The notes beneath the pieces were generated by a model. That model was not told the origin of the DNA, made no database searches, and saw nothing but the letters and a program-made list of their open reading frames with translations. Shown here piece after piece: positions 52,854 through 63,184 of a stretch of DNA of 64,000 nucleotides; the stretch's first letter is position 1, and each line of letters opens with the position of its first letter. Source of the DNA: Epithemia pelagica (taxonomy: Eukaryota > Bacillariophyta > Bacillariophyceae > Surirellales > Surirellaceae); contig OX337242.1 of NCBI GenBank assembly GCA_946965045.2, forward strand, positions 1,302,001-1,366,000. The letters are read 5' to 3'. Position numbers and translations under genes: made by a program.

Positions 52854-55800
52854 ATGGACGACAACAACAACGATGGAATGCTACATGATCAAATTCATCA
52901 ACAGTTGGATCGATACTTCAACTCCTTAGAAACAGAATGGACTTCTCCAATGACCTTTGCAATGCACACTGGTGATGATTGCATATGCAACCAAACAACA
53001 AGTTGCTTTGACATTTGCGCTTTCATTGGATGGGGCCCTCAAGCGGAGCACGTCAAAGGGAACTTCGCATATTTCTGTCGAACAGCATACCCTCCATGTA
53101 CAAACCCAAGCAATATATTCGATGAAAATGGGTCCTATTTGAAGCTAAAAGCTGATATCTCCAAAACTGCGATGTGTGGAGGATTTTCTATTGTCTCCAA
53201 TGGTACATCACACAAAAAGGCGTTGGCCACTCGCAAGGCTTTCCCTAAAGGAAGTGAACCTCCGTACATGCAACGTACCTTCACTTGTGACCGCTACCGT
53301 CGCTATACCAACAAACGGAAGCGAGTATCTGTGGGAGACCCCAACATGGAACACCGTAAGGTTTCACTTCACAATGACAAGAAAGGCAACAGTAGGGGGG
53401 TTGATGGCAAAAAGGGACCAAGAAAAAACGTGACAACACGTGCATTACAAAATGAAGACACATGCTCCTTTCGCTTTGATATATTTGTCGATATGTATGG
53501 CTTTTATGTCAAGCGTAGTTCTGGATCTGTCACCCACTGTAATCATATGAAGCGGTTGCCTGCAGATATTCCAATAAAACTTCGTCATTTGACGTCAGAA
53601 CAGAGACGGCGTACAGCTGAACTTGGTAAAGCCCTGACTCGTCCAGCTAATGGTCGAAACTTCTTCCATGCAAATCACGATCTCACACTGACTCCACAAC
53701 AACTTCGGTATGCATTTCACAACTTTGCATCAGATTCAAAATATCACTATAATGGTATTGAAGTAGGTGCTGGAGCAATTGTTGAATGGTTGCGATCAAC
53801 ACCAGACATAAGTTACTGCATATGGGGGGCAAAACCTCCTAATGTCGTAAACGCTCAGGTCCAGCGACAAGCTGGCTTAATCTTCAGTGAAAACCAGGTC
53901 GATTGTGGAGTGAGAGATATATCAGACCTTACTAATTTTTGTCAGGAAGTTCTTCAAGAATACACTGCTGATATGGAAAATTTAGGTCTACAAGAAAACC
54001 AGCATTTCTTCATCGCTTGTGCATGGATCACCAACAAGGAAAAGAGAATGTTCCGCTTATTCCCTCATGTCCTCAAGATTGATGTTACAGAGGGAACAAA
54101 CAAGGAGTCACGACCACTTCTTACAGTTTCTATCCGATCCACCTTTGGGAAATATATTATAATTCTGCGGATGTTTCTACGTGATCAGCGTCAGGGAACT
54201 TTCCGATGGGTATTTTCCTTTGCCCTGCCAAAACTTCTTGGAGATCAATGGACATCCCAAATTCAAAGTGTCATAACCGATGGTGACTCACATGAGATTG
54301 TTGAACTTGAAGAGGCCTGTCGTCGTTACATGCCAAATTGCTTTCGTGTTCGTTGTGGGTGGCATATTGTTCATAAGGGATGGTTACGACATTGCTCATT
54401 CGGGAATGCCATTGACTCAACGTACATTCGACAATACAAACTGTTTTGCTACACTGTGAAACAGTGGTGTTACACGTTCATGTACCCAAGATATTGTGAA
54501 AATGAAAATGAGTTGGTGATATCGAAGTGCCTGCTCTTGGCCTACATTCATTCACGGCAGGTTCGAAAGTTCCTTCCAGACAACTTACGTTGGAAGGTGC
54601 AAAACTTTTTGATTGGGTATGTTTTTATTCACGATCGACAACTTGTGCACTATTACAGACAAAATCTTCGTCATTATGAAGAGTGCACTAACAGCAGTCA
54701 CGAAGGTACGAACTGTGGTATCAAAGAGCACTCAGCTCCAGTTTTACCAGGTGGAACAGTCCAAGGCAATGCAGCGTTGTTGAAGTTTCAATCAGACATT
54801 CTAATCAATTCACAATTACGTCTCGCAGCAACGCGAGTCGAAGCTAAATCTGTTTGGATGAAGGAGAATCTCCTACCACTCAACGGAATGGTAACTGAAT
54901 TGTGCCATGATTTAGTCCACAATGCATGGACGCGCCGTGACAAATATGCAATTCGACGTGATAGATCATCACCATGGAACTGGCATGTCAAAGTGGTAGA
55001 TACCAACTGTTTGGATACAGAGAAGAAACGCCTTCATCCAGTATGGCATCGTACAAGAACGGTAACATTGGATTCTTCTGGGCGTTTGTTGTGTTCCTGC
55101 GGTACGTTTCAAAGGTGTGGTTACCCATGTTTGCATCAAGCCGCAGTACTGTGTTTTGAATGCCGGGACTACCAAGGCTTCACCCATCACAATGTGAGTA
55201 TTGTGTGGTGGAAGAAATACGTTTTCTTTGGCTTTCGCAATGAGAACAATGATACTGAGAATGCTCTAAATGATTGTTTGAAAGAACTATTAACAAATGA
55301 TATTACTGGACCAAAGTTACCATTTGACACGGGACCAACATGGTGTGAGAAAGAGGAATGGTGCTACTGCCCAACCGGTTTTGATTTGCCGGATTGGGAA
55401 ACTGAAGCATGCCTGAATTATTCGCAAGAACAAATAACAAGAGCCCTCACAACATTTTCTGGTTTCTTTAACTACACTGAAAATGTACCTTTGGACCAAG
55501 ACAACCTGACACAGGAGTCGTTTACTGCTCCGGATGGGATAAATCCACAATATGGGCGCTCAATGCCTTCACTTCAAGGAGTCAGGGATAATCCATGCCC
55601 AAGTGATAGTGAATCTCTCCAAGACGACAATGTATCTCATGATGAGTCTAATCGTGGCCTTGAAAACGACACAATTGACAATGTTGATGAAGGAATTGGG
55701 GACATATTTGTTGATGATACTGATGATGCAACTGATCTCCACACAAAATGTGATGAGGTGTATGGCAAAGCATTAGCGCCCAATTCATTTGTTCAACTAA

Positions 55801-56039
55801 TGAGAGAAGAGTTGAACGAAATCAAGAAACTGTGCCGTTCAGCGAATTACAATAATAATGGAGTGGATTTGATGAAACCACTTGTTTGTCTGCGTGAATT
55901 AACAAGATCAATCCGCAAGGACATGGCTACTCGAAGTAATCATAATCATGGGCAAGAGTGGGTTTCTTCGAATTCAGAGCATTCCCGCCATTGCCGTAGA
56001 TTCCGCGGTGCTAGATTGGGGTTAACCAAATTTGATTGA
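52854..56039 (+). CDS. MULE transposase with zinc-finger N-terminus and SWIM finger
   Basis: A 1061-residue intact ORF from ATG 52854. Around residue 200, DTCSFRFDIFVDMYGFYVK followed by THCNH resembles the FAR1/WRKY-GCM1/FLYWCH-type zinc finger. The MULE catalytic core spans about 390-620: HVLKIDVTEGTNK (first Asp), SVITDGDSHEIVELE (second Asp), then CGWHIVHKGW, with a likely Glu in YEECTNSSHEG. A SWIM finger follows: LLCSCGTFQRCGYPCLHQA (C-x-C...C-x-H). This is the standard arrangement of Mutator-like transposases. The acidic C-terminus is of unknown use. It cuts and moves the surrounding element. Confidence 0.9.
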   Translation: MDDNNNDGMLHDQIHQQLDRYFNSLETEWTSPMTFAMHTGDDCICNQTTSCFDICAFIGWGPQAEHVKGNFAYFCRTAYPPCTNPSNIFDENGSYLKLKADISKTAMCGGFSIVSNGTSHKKALATRKAFPKGSEPPYMQRTFTCDRYRRYTNKRKRVSVGDPNMEHRKVSLHNDKKGNSRGVDGKKGPRKNVTTRALQNEDTCSFRFDIFVDMYGFYVKRSSGSVTHCNHMKRLPADIPIKLRHLTSEQRRRTAELGKALTRPANGRNFFHANHDLTLTPQQLRYAFHNFASDSKYHYNGIEVGAGAIVEWLRSTPDISYCIWGAKPPNVVNAQVQRQAGLIFSENQVDCGVRDISDLTNFCQEVLQEYTADMENLGLQENQHFFIACAWITNKEKRMFRLFPHVLKIDVTEGTNKESRPLLTVSIRSTFGKYIIILRMFLRDQRQGTFRWVFSFALPKLLGDQWTSQIQSVITDGDSHEIVELEEACRRYMPNCFRVRCGWHIVHKGWLRHCSFGNAIDSTYIRQYKLFCYTVKQWCYTFMYPRYCENENELVISKCLLLAYIHSRQVRKFLPDNLRWKVQNFLIGYVFIHDRQLVHYYRQNLRHYEECTNSSHEGTNCGIKEHSAPVLPGGTVQGNAALLKFQSDILINSQLRLAATRVEAKSVWMKENLLPLNGMVTELCHDLVHNAWTRRDKYAIRRDRSSPWNWHVKVVDTNCLDTEKKRLHPVWHRTRTVTLDSSGRLLCSCGTFQRCGYPCLHQAAVLCFECRDYQGFTHHNVSIVWWKKYVFFGFRNENNDTENALNDCLKELLTNDITGPKLPFDTGPTWCEKEEWCYCPTGFDLPDWETEACLNYSQEQITRALTTFSGFFNYTENVPLDQDNLTQESFTAPDGINPQYGRSMPSLQGVRDNPCPSDSESLQDDNVSHDESNRGLENDTIDNVDEGIGDIFVDDTDDATDLHTKCDEVYGKALAPNSFVQLMREELNEIKKLCRSANYNNNGVDLMKPLVCLRELTRSIRKDMATRSNHNHGQEWVSSNSEHSRHCRRFRGARLGLTKFD

Positions 56040-56084
56040 ATAAAGTAACAATTGATCAATTAATAAATTTTATTTTACCTATAT

Positions 56085-57353
56085 TTAGTTATCCTTTTTT
56101 TGTAATTGGTTCAAAATACACTCTTCGATTCCAGTGAGGGGGATGGTATTGTCGTTTTTTCCAACAACCGCTGTCTTGAGGTAGAACGATATGCAAAAAA
56201 CATCCTCACTGGTAACCTTCTTCGAAACACAGTGATAGACTTGGGGGTTGAAGAACAGAATGTCCATGTTTCGAAGGGCAACTGCATGTCCACATTGTGG
56301 AAAGACAAAATAGCAAAGAATATTGTTTCCAACTGACTCTGGTTCAGTGGCCATGGCCATCACTGCAGAATAACCAAAGTCTTGGTCGGTGTGTGCACCA
56401 AGAAATACATTCCTTCCAAAAGCGATTGACGAGAAAAATGTGCTGTCGTTGCTCCCGTCTGAGAAAGTTGGTATACCTTGAACAGCCTTGGTAATGGAAT
56501 AGCTCTGTATTATAGACCAGTCCATCCACTCGCAAAATAAATGCTTGACTCGTCGCACCAATTTCATCAATGCCTGCTTGTCTTTGCCTGTCATGAGTTT
56601 CTTTTTGGAATCAACAATTCCGTGTCGACCTTGATTTGCATGTTTGCCAATGGTTACATACGAAGATTGATGTGATTCCATTCCGACATATCGAAACTTC
56701 CCTCGTTGTTGGAAAGAACATGCAGATTCCAATGATTCAAAGACAGAAATTACTTTCTTCTGTACTGGGAACGATAAATGATTCTGTCCTGGTACCTTGA
56801 GAAACACAGGCAGTGTGGAATCACTGGGTTGATATAGAGCTCCACCATCAGTATTGGTAGTATGGAACTTAGAAAGAGACACAAATATCGGTCGGACGGT
56901 TTTGGTGCCACTGCCTTCAAAGTATTCATTGTCTGTACTATCACTTTTGAATGTGACTGTGTTCCTCATCAAGTAGTCTGGTGTCATTTGTGAAGCCAAT
57001 GGAGCCTCGGGCACTTTCTCAAGAGTATCTTGTTTGTCATTCTTTCTCTTGTTTCTCTGTCTGTTGCATTTCCTGAAAGGTGTAGCACATCCTTGAATGA
57101 TAGCTTCTGAGACCTGTGTTCGACGTGAAGAATTATTTCTTGACTTGTACGTATGAACAACTGAAGAAACATCAATGTGTTGTCGATCTTGTAGATGCGA
57201 AAGTATTCTTCCCATGGTGGGTATCGTTAACAGCCCCGCCCTTCTTATGGAGGCCTCCCCTAAAGGAGGACCTCCCAAAGGCAAAGAGGTAGATCCATTG
57301 TTGTCAGGTTGCTGACTCAGGGTCAAACGGCCTCTCTTGACTGGTTTGGACAT
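56085..57353 (-). CDS. Putative 2OG-Fe(II) oxygenase carried by the transposon
   Basis: A 422-residue ORF from ATG 57351-57353, tail to tail with the transposase, 45 bp apart. The first ~130 residues are basic and low complexity (CNRQRNKRKNDK), perhaps nuclear or DNA-binding. The C-terminal half shows LGAHTDQDFGYSAVMAM (H-x-D), CYFVFPQCGHAVALRNMDIL, FFNPQVYHCVSKK (distal His) and FCISFYLK, the ordered marks of a double-stranded beta-helix dioxygenase. Related enzymes (TET/JBP) oxidise DNA bases and are linked to transposons in fungi; similarity to those is only in the fold marks seen by eye. It may help expression or protection of the element. An upstream exon in the repeat array is possible. 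Confidence 0.6.
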   Translation of the reverse strand: MSKPVKRGRLTLSQQPDNNGSTSLPLGGPPLGEASIRRAGLLTIPTMGRILSHLQDRQHIDVSSVVHTYKSRNNSSRRTQVSEAIIQGCATPFRKCNRQRNKRKNDKQDTLEKVPEAPLASQMTPDYLMRNTVTFKSDSTDNEYFEGSGTKTVRPIFVSLSKFHTTNTDGGALYQPSDSTLPVFLKVPGQNHLSFPVQKKVISVFESLESACSFQQRGKFRYVGMESHQSSYVTIGKHANQGRHGIVDSKKKLMTGKDKQALMKLVRRVKHLFCEWMDWSIIQSYSITKAVQGIPTFSDGSNDSTFFSSIAFGRNVFLGAHTDQDFGYSAVMAMATEPESVGNNILCYFVFPQCGHAVALRNMDILFFNPQVYHCVSKKVTSEDVFCISFYLKTAVVGKNDNTIPLTGIEECILNQLQKKDN

Positions 57354-57365
57354 TTCAATACTCAA

Positions 57366-58978
57366 GCAACCAAAGAGAGCTTCCAAACAGTATCAGCCTT
57401 CCCAAAAGAGTAGGATGGAGAAGCCCCAAATTTCCAGGGCTGTATCTTGTGATGGAAATGAGATAAAAGGACGAACAGGGATGATTTAGAATTGTCTTGG
57501 CATGGTCCAGGTTGCCCAAGTGTCAGAATGGGCGTAGCACTTACGGTTTCAAAGAGAGCTTCCAAACAGTATCAGCCTTCCCAAAAGAGCAGGATGGAGA
57601 AGCCCCAAATTGCCAGGGCTGTATCTTCTGATGGAAATGAGATAGAAGCAAGACTAGGAATGATTTAGAATTGTCTTGGCATGGTCCAGGTTGCCCAAGT
57701 GTCAGAATGGGTGTAGCACTTACGGTTCCAAAGAGAGCTCCCAAACAGTATCAGCCTTCCCAAAAGAGCAGGATGGAGAAGCCCCAAATTGCCAGGGCTG
57801 TATCTTGTGATGGAAATGAGATAAAAGGACGAACAGGGATGATTTAGAATTGTCTTGGCATGGTCCAGGTTGCCCAAGTGTCAGAATGGGCGTAGCACTT
57901 ACGGTTTCAAAGAGAGCTCCCAAACAGTATCAGCCTTCCCAAAAGAGTAGGATGGAGAAGCCCCAAATTGCCAGGGCTGTATCTTCTGATGGAAATGAGA
58001 TAAAAGGACGAACAGGGATGATTTAGAATTGTCTTGGCATGGTCCAGGTTGCCCAAGTGTCAGAATGGGCGTAGCACTTACGGTTTCAAAGAGAGCTTCC
58101 AAACAGTATCAGCCTTCCCAAAAGAGTAGGATGGAGAAGCCCCAAATTGCCAGGGCTGTATCTTGTGATGGAAATGAGATAAAAGGACGAACAGGGATGA
58201 TTTAGAATTGTCTTGGCATGGTCCAGGTTGCCCAAGTGTCAGAATGGGCGTAGCACTTACGGTTTCAAAGAGAGCTTCCAAACAGTATCAGCCTTCCCAA
58301 AAGAGCAGGATGGAGAAGCCCCAAATTGCCAGGGCTGTATCTTCTGATGGAAATGAGATAGAAGCAAGACTAGGAATGATTTAGAATCGTCTTGGCATGG
58401 TCCAGGTTGCCCAAGTGTCAGAATGGGTGTAGCACTTACGGTTCCAAAGAGAGCTCCCAAACAGTATCAGCCTTCCCAAAAGAGTAGGATGGAGAAGCCC
58501 CAAATTGCCAGGGCTGTATCTTGTGATGGAAATGAGATAAAAGGACGAACAGGGATGATTTAGAATTGTCTTGGCATGGTCCAGGTTGCCCAAGTGTCAG
58601 AATGGGCGTAGCACTTACGGTTTCAACGAGAGCTTCCAAACAGTATCAGCCTTCCCAAAAGAGCAGGATGGAGAAGCCCCAAATTGCCAGGGCTGTATCT
58701 TGTGATGGAAATGAGATAAAAGGACGAACAGGGATGATTTAGAATTGTCTTGGCATGGTCCAGGTTGCCCAAGTGTCAGAATGGGCGTAGCACTTACGGT
58801 TTCAAAGAGAGATTCCAAACAGTATCAGCCTTCCCAAAAGAGCAGGATGGAGAAGCCCCAAATTGCCAGGGCTGTATCTTCTGATGGAAATGAGATAGAA
58901 GCAAGACCAGGGATGATTTAGAACCGTCTTGGCACGGACCAGGCCACCCAAGTGTCAGATTGGGCATAGCACTTACTC
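57366..58978 (-). repeat. 179-bp tandem repeat array, about nine units
   Basis: CACTTACGG recurs every 179 bp from about 57537 to 58790; the last unit has CACTTACTC at 58969. The unit next to the oxygenase gene is partial. On the minus strand each junction reads CCGTAAGTGCTA, a strong 5' splice-site consensus. Two sequence types alternate (one with AAAAGGACGAACAGG, one with AGAAGCAAGACTAGG); the order suggests a four-unit higher-order duplication. The array lies directly upstream of the oxygenase ORF. Confidence 0.93.
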
Positions 58979-59167
58979 TCCAGAAGTTGTGCTTATTGGA
59001 ATGAAAGGATTGTTTTGGTGAAGCTGTTGCTGCTGATACAGATGCTGGTGAAGCTTGTGCTGCTGCTGTTGTTGATGAGAAGTTGAGGTGTGTATTGCTG
59101 TGGTGTGGAGAAAAGGAGGGATAGGACAGGATTTTTCTTCAATGTGGGTGGCAGTTGGTCTGGGCAA
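58979..59167 (-). other. Possible first exon of the transposon oxygenase gene
   Basis: A Gln/His-rich open frame (ATG 59165-59167) ends at GGAGA followed by GTAAGTGCTATG, a good splice donor matching those in the array. Frame compatibility with a downstream exon was not resolved. Confidence 0.3.
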
Positions 59168-59208
59168 GCCGGCCTGGTAGGCAACCGTGCACAGTTTTGG
59201 CTACATTA

Positions 59209-59264
59209 AGGTTAAGGATTAGTCTGTCTGCTGTCCTTGTTTCTGCGGACCTCTAATGGCGAAT
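59209..59264 (-). repeat. Right terminal inverted repeat of the MULE
   Basis: Ends GGACCTCTAATGGCGAAT; the complement of the left repeat. Confidence 0.92.
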
Positions 59265-59499
59265 GGTCGTACTATTATTTAATAATATTCCGAACACCAT
59301 AGCAACAGTAGAAAAGACATGGACATTTTGCAAACTCCTCTAGAGCTCTCTCTTTTTGTGTTTCGTTGCGACTGTTTGCAGCGTCGAGCGAGAGCGCCAT
59401 CAAGGAGAGAGAGAGTGTGTGTGTGAGAGAGAGAGAGAGACTTTCCGAGCGACTACGCAACAGGACAAGGGGCATACAAACTCGAGTCTATCGAGTCCA

Positions 59500-60591
59500 A
59501 TGGAAGCATGTGTCAAGCGCCCCATCAAGCCAGAACAAGAAGCACCAGCCCTTGTTCGTTCCAAAACCCACAGTGACGACGATGAGGATGATGCCCGATC
59601 AGTCTTTAGTGAACTCACAGACCCCATGTCTGACCAAGATCATGCTGCCGCAGTGACAACTGCAAAACCCAAACACGGTGCTTCGTCGTCGTCTCGGCCT
59701 ACAACAACCAGAGCTGCCTCACCTCGACGACCACACAAGATCCCTGTTGAGCAGCAACAACCACAAAGTCCAGATCGGAGAAGTGCCTACCACCAAAAGT
59801 CCTTGTCATCTCGTAACATACCATCCCCCAGCAAAATGACTGCAACCGTTCGAAACCACCAGCAAAACAACCATTTGAGCATGTCGGATCATGCACTGCA
59901 CAGTCCCAACCGGAACCGGCCAACCTTTCAACCATCACAGCAAACAATTGCCGACGATCCCTATGGGAATTTGACGGCCGAACCGTACAAAAAGTATTCG
60001 TCTCGTAGTTTGTTGCAAATGTGTGGGAGTTGTGCTCCCCGACGATTTAGTATGGGCAATAGTTCTCGAGGCTCTTCGGGTTGTGGTGGTGGTGGTGGAC
60101 GTCGAGGAGGAGGAGGAGACTATAGTGAGAGCCACAATGACGACGACGATGATTCCTTGGGTGACGAAATACCCCAATTTGAAATGATCATGGCCATTGT
60201 CAGTTCCTGGGAGGGGATCAAAACCATTGATGGATACGAAGAAAAACTTTCGGAACAAATCTTGCTGCGAATGATGGAACTCGACTCGCATGTGCGCAAG
60301 GATTTGGGTCTCTTGTCCATTCGGAGTCCGGAATTTTGGACCGTGAGTGAAAAGATTATTTCCGTCATTGATGGACTAGTCTCCTTTTTGGGACCCGACT
60401 TGGAAGACTTTTACGACAAAATTTCCGATGTCGGGGACAAGTACCGATCCGATGGCTTTAAGGAATACTTGTTGGCACCCGCATTGGTCGATGCCCTCAA
60501 ATATGTCGTGCCCGAACACGAGTTTCCACCCGAAACGCAACGGGATTGGACGACCGTCATGAACTTTTTGGTTTCCAAAATGGAAGCTTGA
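59500..60591 (+). CDS. Globin-fold protein lacking both heme histidines
   Basis: From ATG 59500 the product has 363 residues. The first ~220 are Ser/Pro/Gln/Asp-rich with a Gly/Arg patch (GCGGGGGRRGGGG). From ~226 a globin domain follows: MIMAIVSSWEGI (A helix), SPEFWTVSEKIISVIDGLV (E helix), VGDKYRSDGFKEYLLAPALV (F-G) and RDWTTVMNFLVSKM (H). Aligning the motifs to neuroglobin-like sequences puts Val282 at E7 and Tyr315 at F8, where the proximal His is expected. Heme binding is therefore doubtful, or uses Tyr. It may be a sensor or adaptor with a globin fold. Short GA runs precede the start codon. Confidence 0.75.
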   Translation: MEACVKRPIKPEQEAPALVRSKTHSDDDEDDARSVFSELTDPMSDQDHAAAVTTAKPKHGASSSSRPTTTRAASPRRPHKIPVEQQQPQSPDRRSAYHQKSLSSRNIPSPSKMTATVRNHQQNNHLSMSDHALHSPNRNRPTFQPSQQTIADDPYGNLTAEPYKKYSSRSLLQMCGSCAPRRFSMGNSSRGSSGCGGGGGRRGGGGDYSESHNDDDDDSLGDEIPQFEMIMAIVSSWEGIKTIDGYEEKLSEQILLRMMELDSHVRKDLGLLSIRSPEFWTVSEKIISVIDGLVSFLGPDLEDFYDKISDVGDKYRSDGFKEYLLAPALVDALKYVVPEHEFPPETQRDWTTVMNFLVSKMEA

Positions 60592-60995
60592 GAGAGGAGC
60601 CGGCGCAACACGACAACAAACAAACAAGAGTGAATAGGGAGAATATCAAAACAACAGAATAATGTTTATGCAATAGATTTCATGTAAGAGGCTTTATTAT
60701 TTCTAGAATCCCAGATCTTGTCGCCACAGTATACTCGATATCTTTGGCGCGCCGCCTGTAGTTGCCAGACACTCCAACGTTCCATTGGAACACGACTGTA
60801 CCGAGGGGGATACACCCGACTGGAGAGTCGAGTCCCCTCCTTGGTGGTGATCCAACCAGTGGTAGTCTTTGGACCGTGTAGACTCGTTCGAGTGCGTACA
60901 AAGGTGCAACTCTTGCTGCACCACCGACCGTACCACCAATCTCCTACCATACATCCACACAGTATGACACCTCATTGTGTGTTTCTCGTTTTCGA
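60592..60995. other. Convergent spacer with a small open frame
   Basis: A 94-codon minus-strand ORF at 60666-60950 starts with ATG and has an Arg/Trp/Tyr-rich composition (RYRVYCGDKIWDSRNNK), but nothing supports it further. It may simply belong to 3' UTR sequence. Confidence 0.3.
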
Positions 60996-62423
60996 CTATT
61001 GGGACGAATTGGCGGGTGCATCCCCACGTTCGACATCCATCCCTACATGGTTCCCCATGGCCACGGACGACGGTTCATCCGGAATGGCTTCCACACTGGG
61101 AGGAGTCGCCGCGGGTTCCGATGCTTCTGCTTCTACTGACGGTGTTGTGTGTCCCAATCGAATCTTTTCTTGTTCGACAAAGGCAGCCAATCGGGGTGCC
61201 AAAAAGGTTCCAATGACCAATTGCATGGGATGCCAAATCAACAAGGGCAGGGTATAGAGACCCACGGCCGAATTGTCTTCATAAATGGCATTAATGAGGG
61301 GAACACCCATGGCCACCGTCTTGTGGGTACAGCCAAACAAGCCCATGACACGTTGTTCGGGGGCATTGGGAAACAAGAGTCCCAAGGCAAGCCAGGCAAT
61401 GGCCATAAAGCTAATCAAGAACAAGAATATGAAAAGAATCATGAGAAAGACGTCACCAATGGAGGAATCGGACCCATCTTCAAAGGTTCGACAAAAGACG
61501 GTGTAGACAACAAAGACGAGACAATATTCTTGAAACTTTTTGAATTGTTTCTTGTGCTTCTTTTGAAAGGCGACGACTTGTGGCATGGTTTTTTGAATCA
61601 CTTGTCCCACGGCCACGGGCAAGACGACCCGCAAGGCCAATTTGTAAAAGACTTCGGCCAAATCAATGTCTCCCGTTACACCCAAATATCCCAAAATGAG
61701 AACCGGACTCAAAAAGACACCCACGAGATTGCCACTGGCGGCATTGACAATGGCCAAGGATTCGTCTCCTCCCGAAGCCTTGGTCAAGACCAGGACCATA
61801 TTAATGGTCATGGGCAAACAGGCCGACACGACCATGCCATCGGCCAAATCGGTCGACAAGATATTAGCCGCTTCCAATCCGCGGCTCCCCGCATAAATGA
61901 CAAAGGAGACAAAGCCAAAATTATAGGCTTGAACAAACAAATTGAACCAAATCTTTTGAAAGGCCTTGCTGAATTCGTCCGTTTTCAAGCCCAAGCCGGC
62001 CAAGACAAAAATGATACACACGGCAATCCAAGTGGCGGTAATTTCCGGCACCAAATACTCGGCTCCCAAGGGAGAATAGGCCCGAGCCAACAAAATGGCA
62101 CAAATGACGAGAATCAAAAATTCATTGTCGCGATAAATCTCCCCCAAACGAACCCATAGCGATGGCTGTTCCGGTTCGTCCGATTTGTCATCGTCACTCC
62201 CTGCCAAAGTCTCCATGGTACTCAAGGTGCATTGGTGATTCTTGTGAGGCGGAGCATCATGGTTGTTGGTTTCGCTGGCCGACACGGACGATTCGGCCTC
62301 TTCCGTCGGAGGTAGCTCTGCTGCTTTGGTATCTGCCGGTGTGGAGGAGGACGTTGTTTGCTGCTGTTGGGACTCCTCCTCCTTCGCTGTAGTAGTCGTA
62401 GTAGATTCCGTTGTGGGATCCAT
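60996..62423 (-). CDS. SLC10A7-like membrane transporter (bile acid:sodium symporter superfamily)
   Basis: From ATG 62421-62423, 475 residues. The N-terminal ~90 residues are acidic and Thr/Gln/Ser-rich. About ten hydrophobic helices follow: [100 protein letters not shown] and [19 protein letters not shown]. The GLGLKT..., LTKASGG and G-N-x-x-G-x-x-x-S-P motifs are those of the SLC10A7/SBF-like family, linked to calcium and glycosylation homeostasis in the secretory pathway of animals. The C-terminus is soluble. Single exon. Confidence 0.88.
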   Translation of the reverse strand: MDPTTESTTTTTAKEEESQQQQTTSSSTPADTKAAELPPTEEAESSVSASETNNHDAPPHKNHQCTLSTMETLAGSDDDKSDEPEQPSLWVRLGEIYRDNEFLILVICAILLARAYSPLGAEYLVPEITATWIAVCIIFVLAGLGLKTDEFSKAFQKIWFNLFVQAYNFGFVSFVIYAGSRGLEAANILSTDLADGMVVSACLPMTINMVLVLTKASGGDESLAIVNAASGNLVGVFLSPVLILGYLGVTGDIDLAEVFYKLALRVVLPVAVGQVIQKTMPQVVAFQKKHKKQFKKFQEYCLVFVVYTVFCRTFEDGSDSSIGDVFLMILFIFLFLISFMAIAWLALGLLFPNAPEQRVMGLFGCTHKTVAMGVPLINAIYEDNSAVGLYTLPLLIWHPMQLVIGTFLAPRLAAFVEQEKIRLGHTTPSVEAEASEPAATPPSVEAIPDEPSSVAMGNHVGMDVERGDAPANSSQ

Positions 62424-63184
62424 GGTTGTGATTGATATTATCAATGAATGATGATTATGACTTGTGGTTCAAAAGTAGGTAGAACAAACAGCGAGAATGC
62501 AATGAATGTGTCAATTTTGTCAAGAATGAGGAGAGAGGGTTTGCGTCAACAATCGCCTCTCTCTACGGGTCAATCGTTCGCTTCGATGAATGAACGTGTC
62601 TGTGGTGTCGAGAGTGTGAACCACGCCGCCATATGGTATCCTTCGCATTCGTGATGTGTGTAGTGGAGATTCCAATTCTCTTCAAATTGCTCAGGATGCG
62701 CTGACCTGTTCGGTGCGTAGATAGAGCATCGCGTTGTTGTGGACCGCTTCGCACTTGCTTACACACAAACGTCGCGTGTCGCGTCAAGCCGAATTCTTTT
62801 TGTAGGCGAGAAACAGTGACGCAGAGGCGGAGCATCTGCCCCGGTTCCCATTGTGACGTGGAGAGTGGAGAAAGAACCTTCTTTCTGTCCCGCTTCGTGT
62901 CGTACTTGGGAATGATGAATCCCGAATGAGTCGCTCTTCCCCCATAACCCCCAAGTCCAGCCAGTTTTCTCGTTCCTGCATGGAAAAACCGGTGGGGAAA
63001 CAAGATGTAGGGGAGAGCAACAATGACCATGAAATACGGCATCCTGGAACGGCAAAACCAAAACTAGGACTGAAGAGACTGTTGTGGTTCCGCATTCTTT
63101 CCTACGAACCATGTCGTTGCTACCACCCATCCAAAGCAGCTTCCATAACATCCAACACCAAGGGCTACTACGAGCACTTTCTTT
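62424..63184. other. Intergenic region at the right edge
   Basis: Upstream of the transporter. Short overlapping ORFs only; part may belong to the broken gene that follows. Confidence 0.35.

Larger units (their letters stand above)
52631..59264. mobile_element. Mutator-like DNA transposon with two genes and a tandem array (6.6 kb)
   Basis: A 56-bp inverted terminal repeat at 52631-52686 is identical, as read, to the complement of 59209-59264, and a weaker match continues inward. It encloses a MULE-type transposase (plus strand), a convergent putative 2OG-Fe(II) oxygenase (minus strand) and nine 179-bp units. Intact ends and intact long ORFs indicate a recent or active copy. The 9-11 bp target duplication expected for MULEs was not found (CCCGCAAAG on the left, GGTCGTACT on the right). 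Confidence 0.88.

Noticed and set aside
57541-58818. Family of small 67-codon proteins encoded by the array
   Set aside because: Each starts at a non-ATG codon and crosses the splice-donor motif; the frame stays open only because the units are copies.
57366-58978. CRISPR-like regular array
   Set aside because: Units are contiguous 179-bp repeats without unique spacers, in a eukaryotic transposon.
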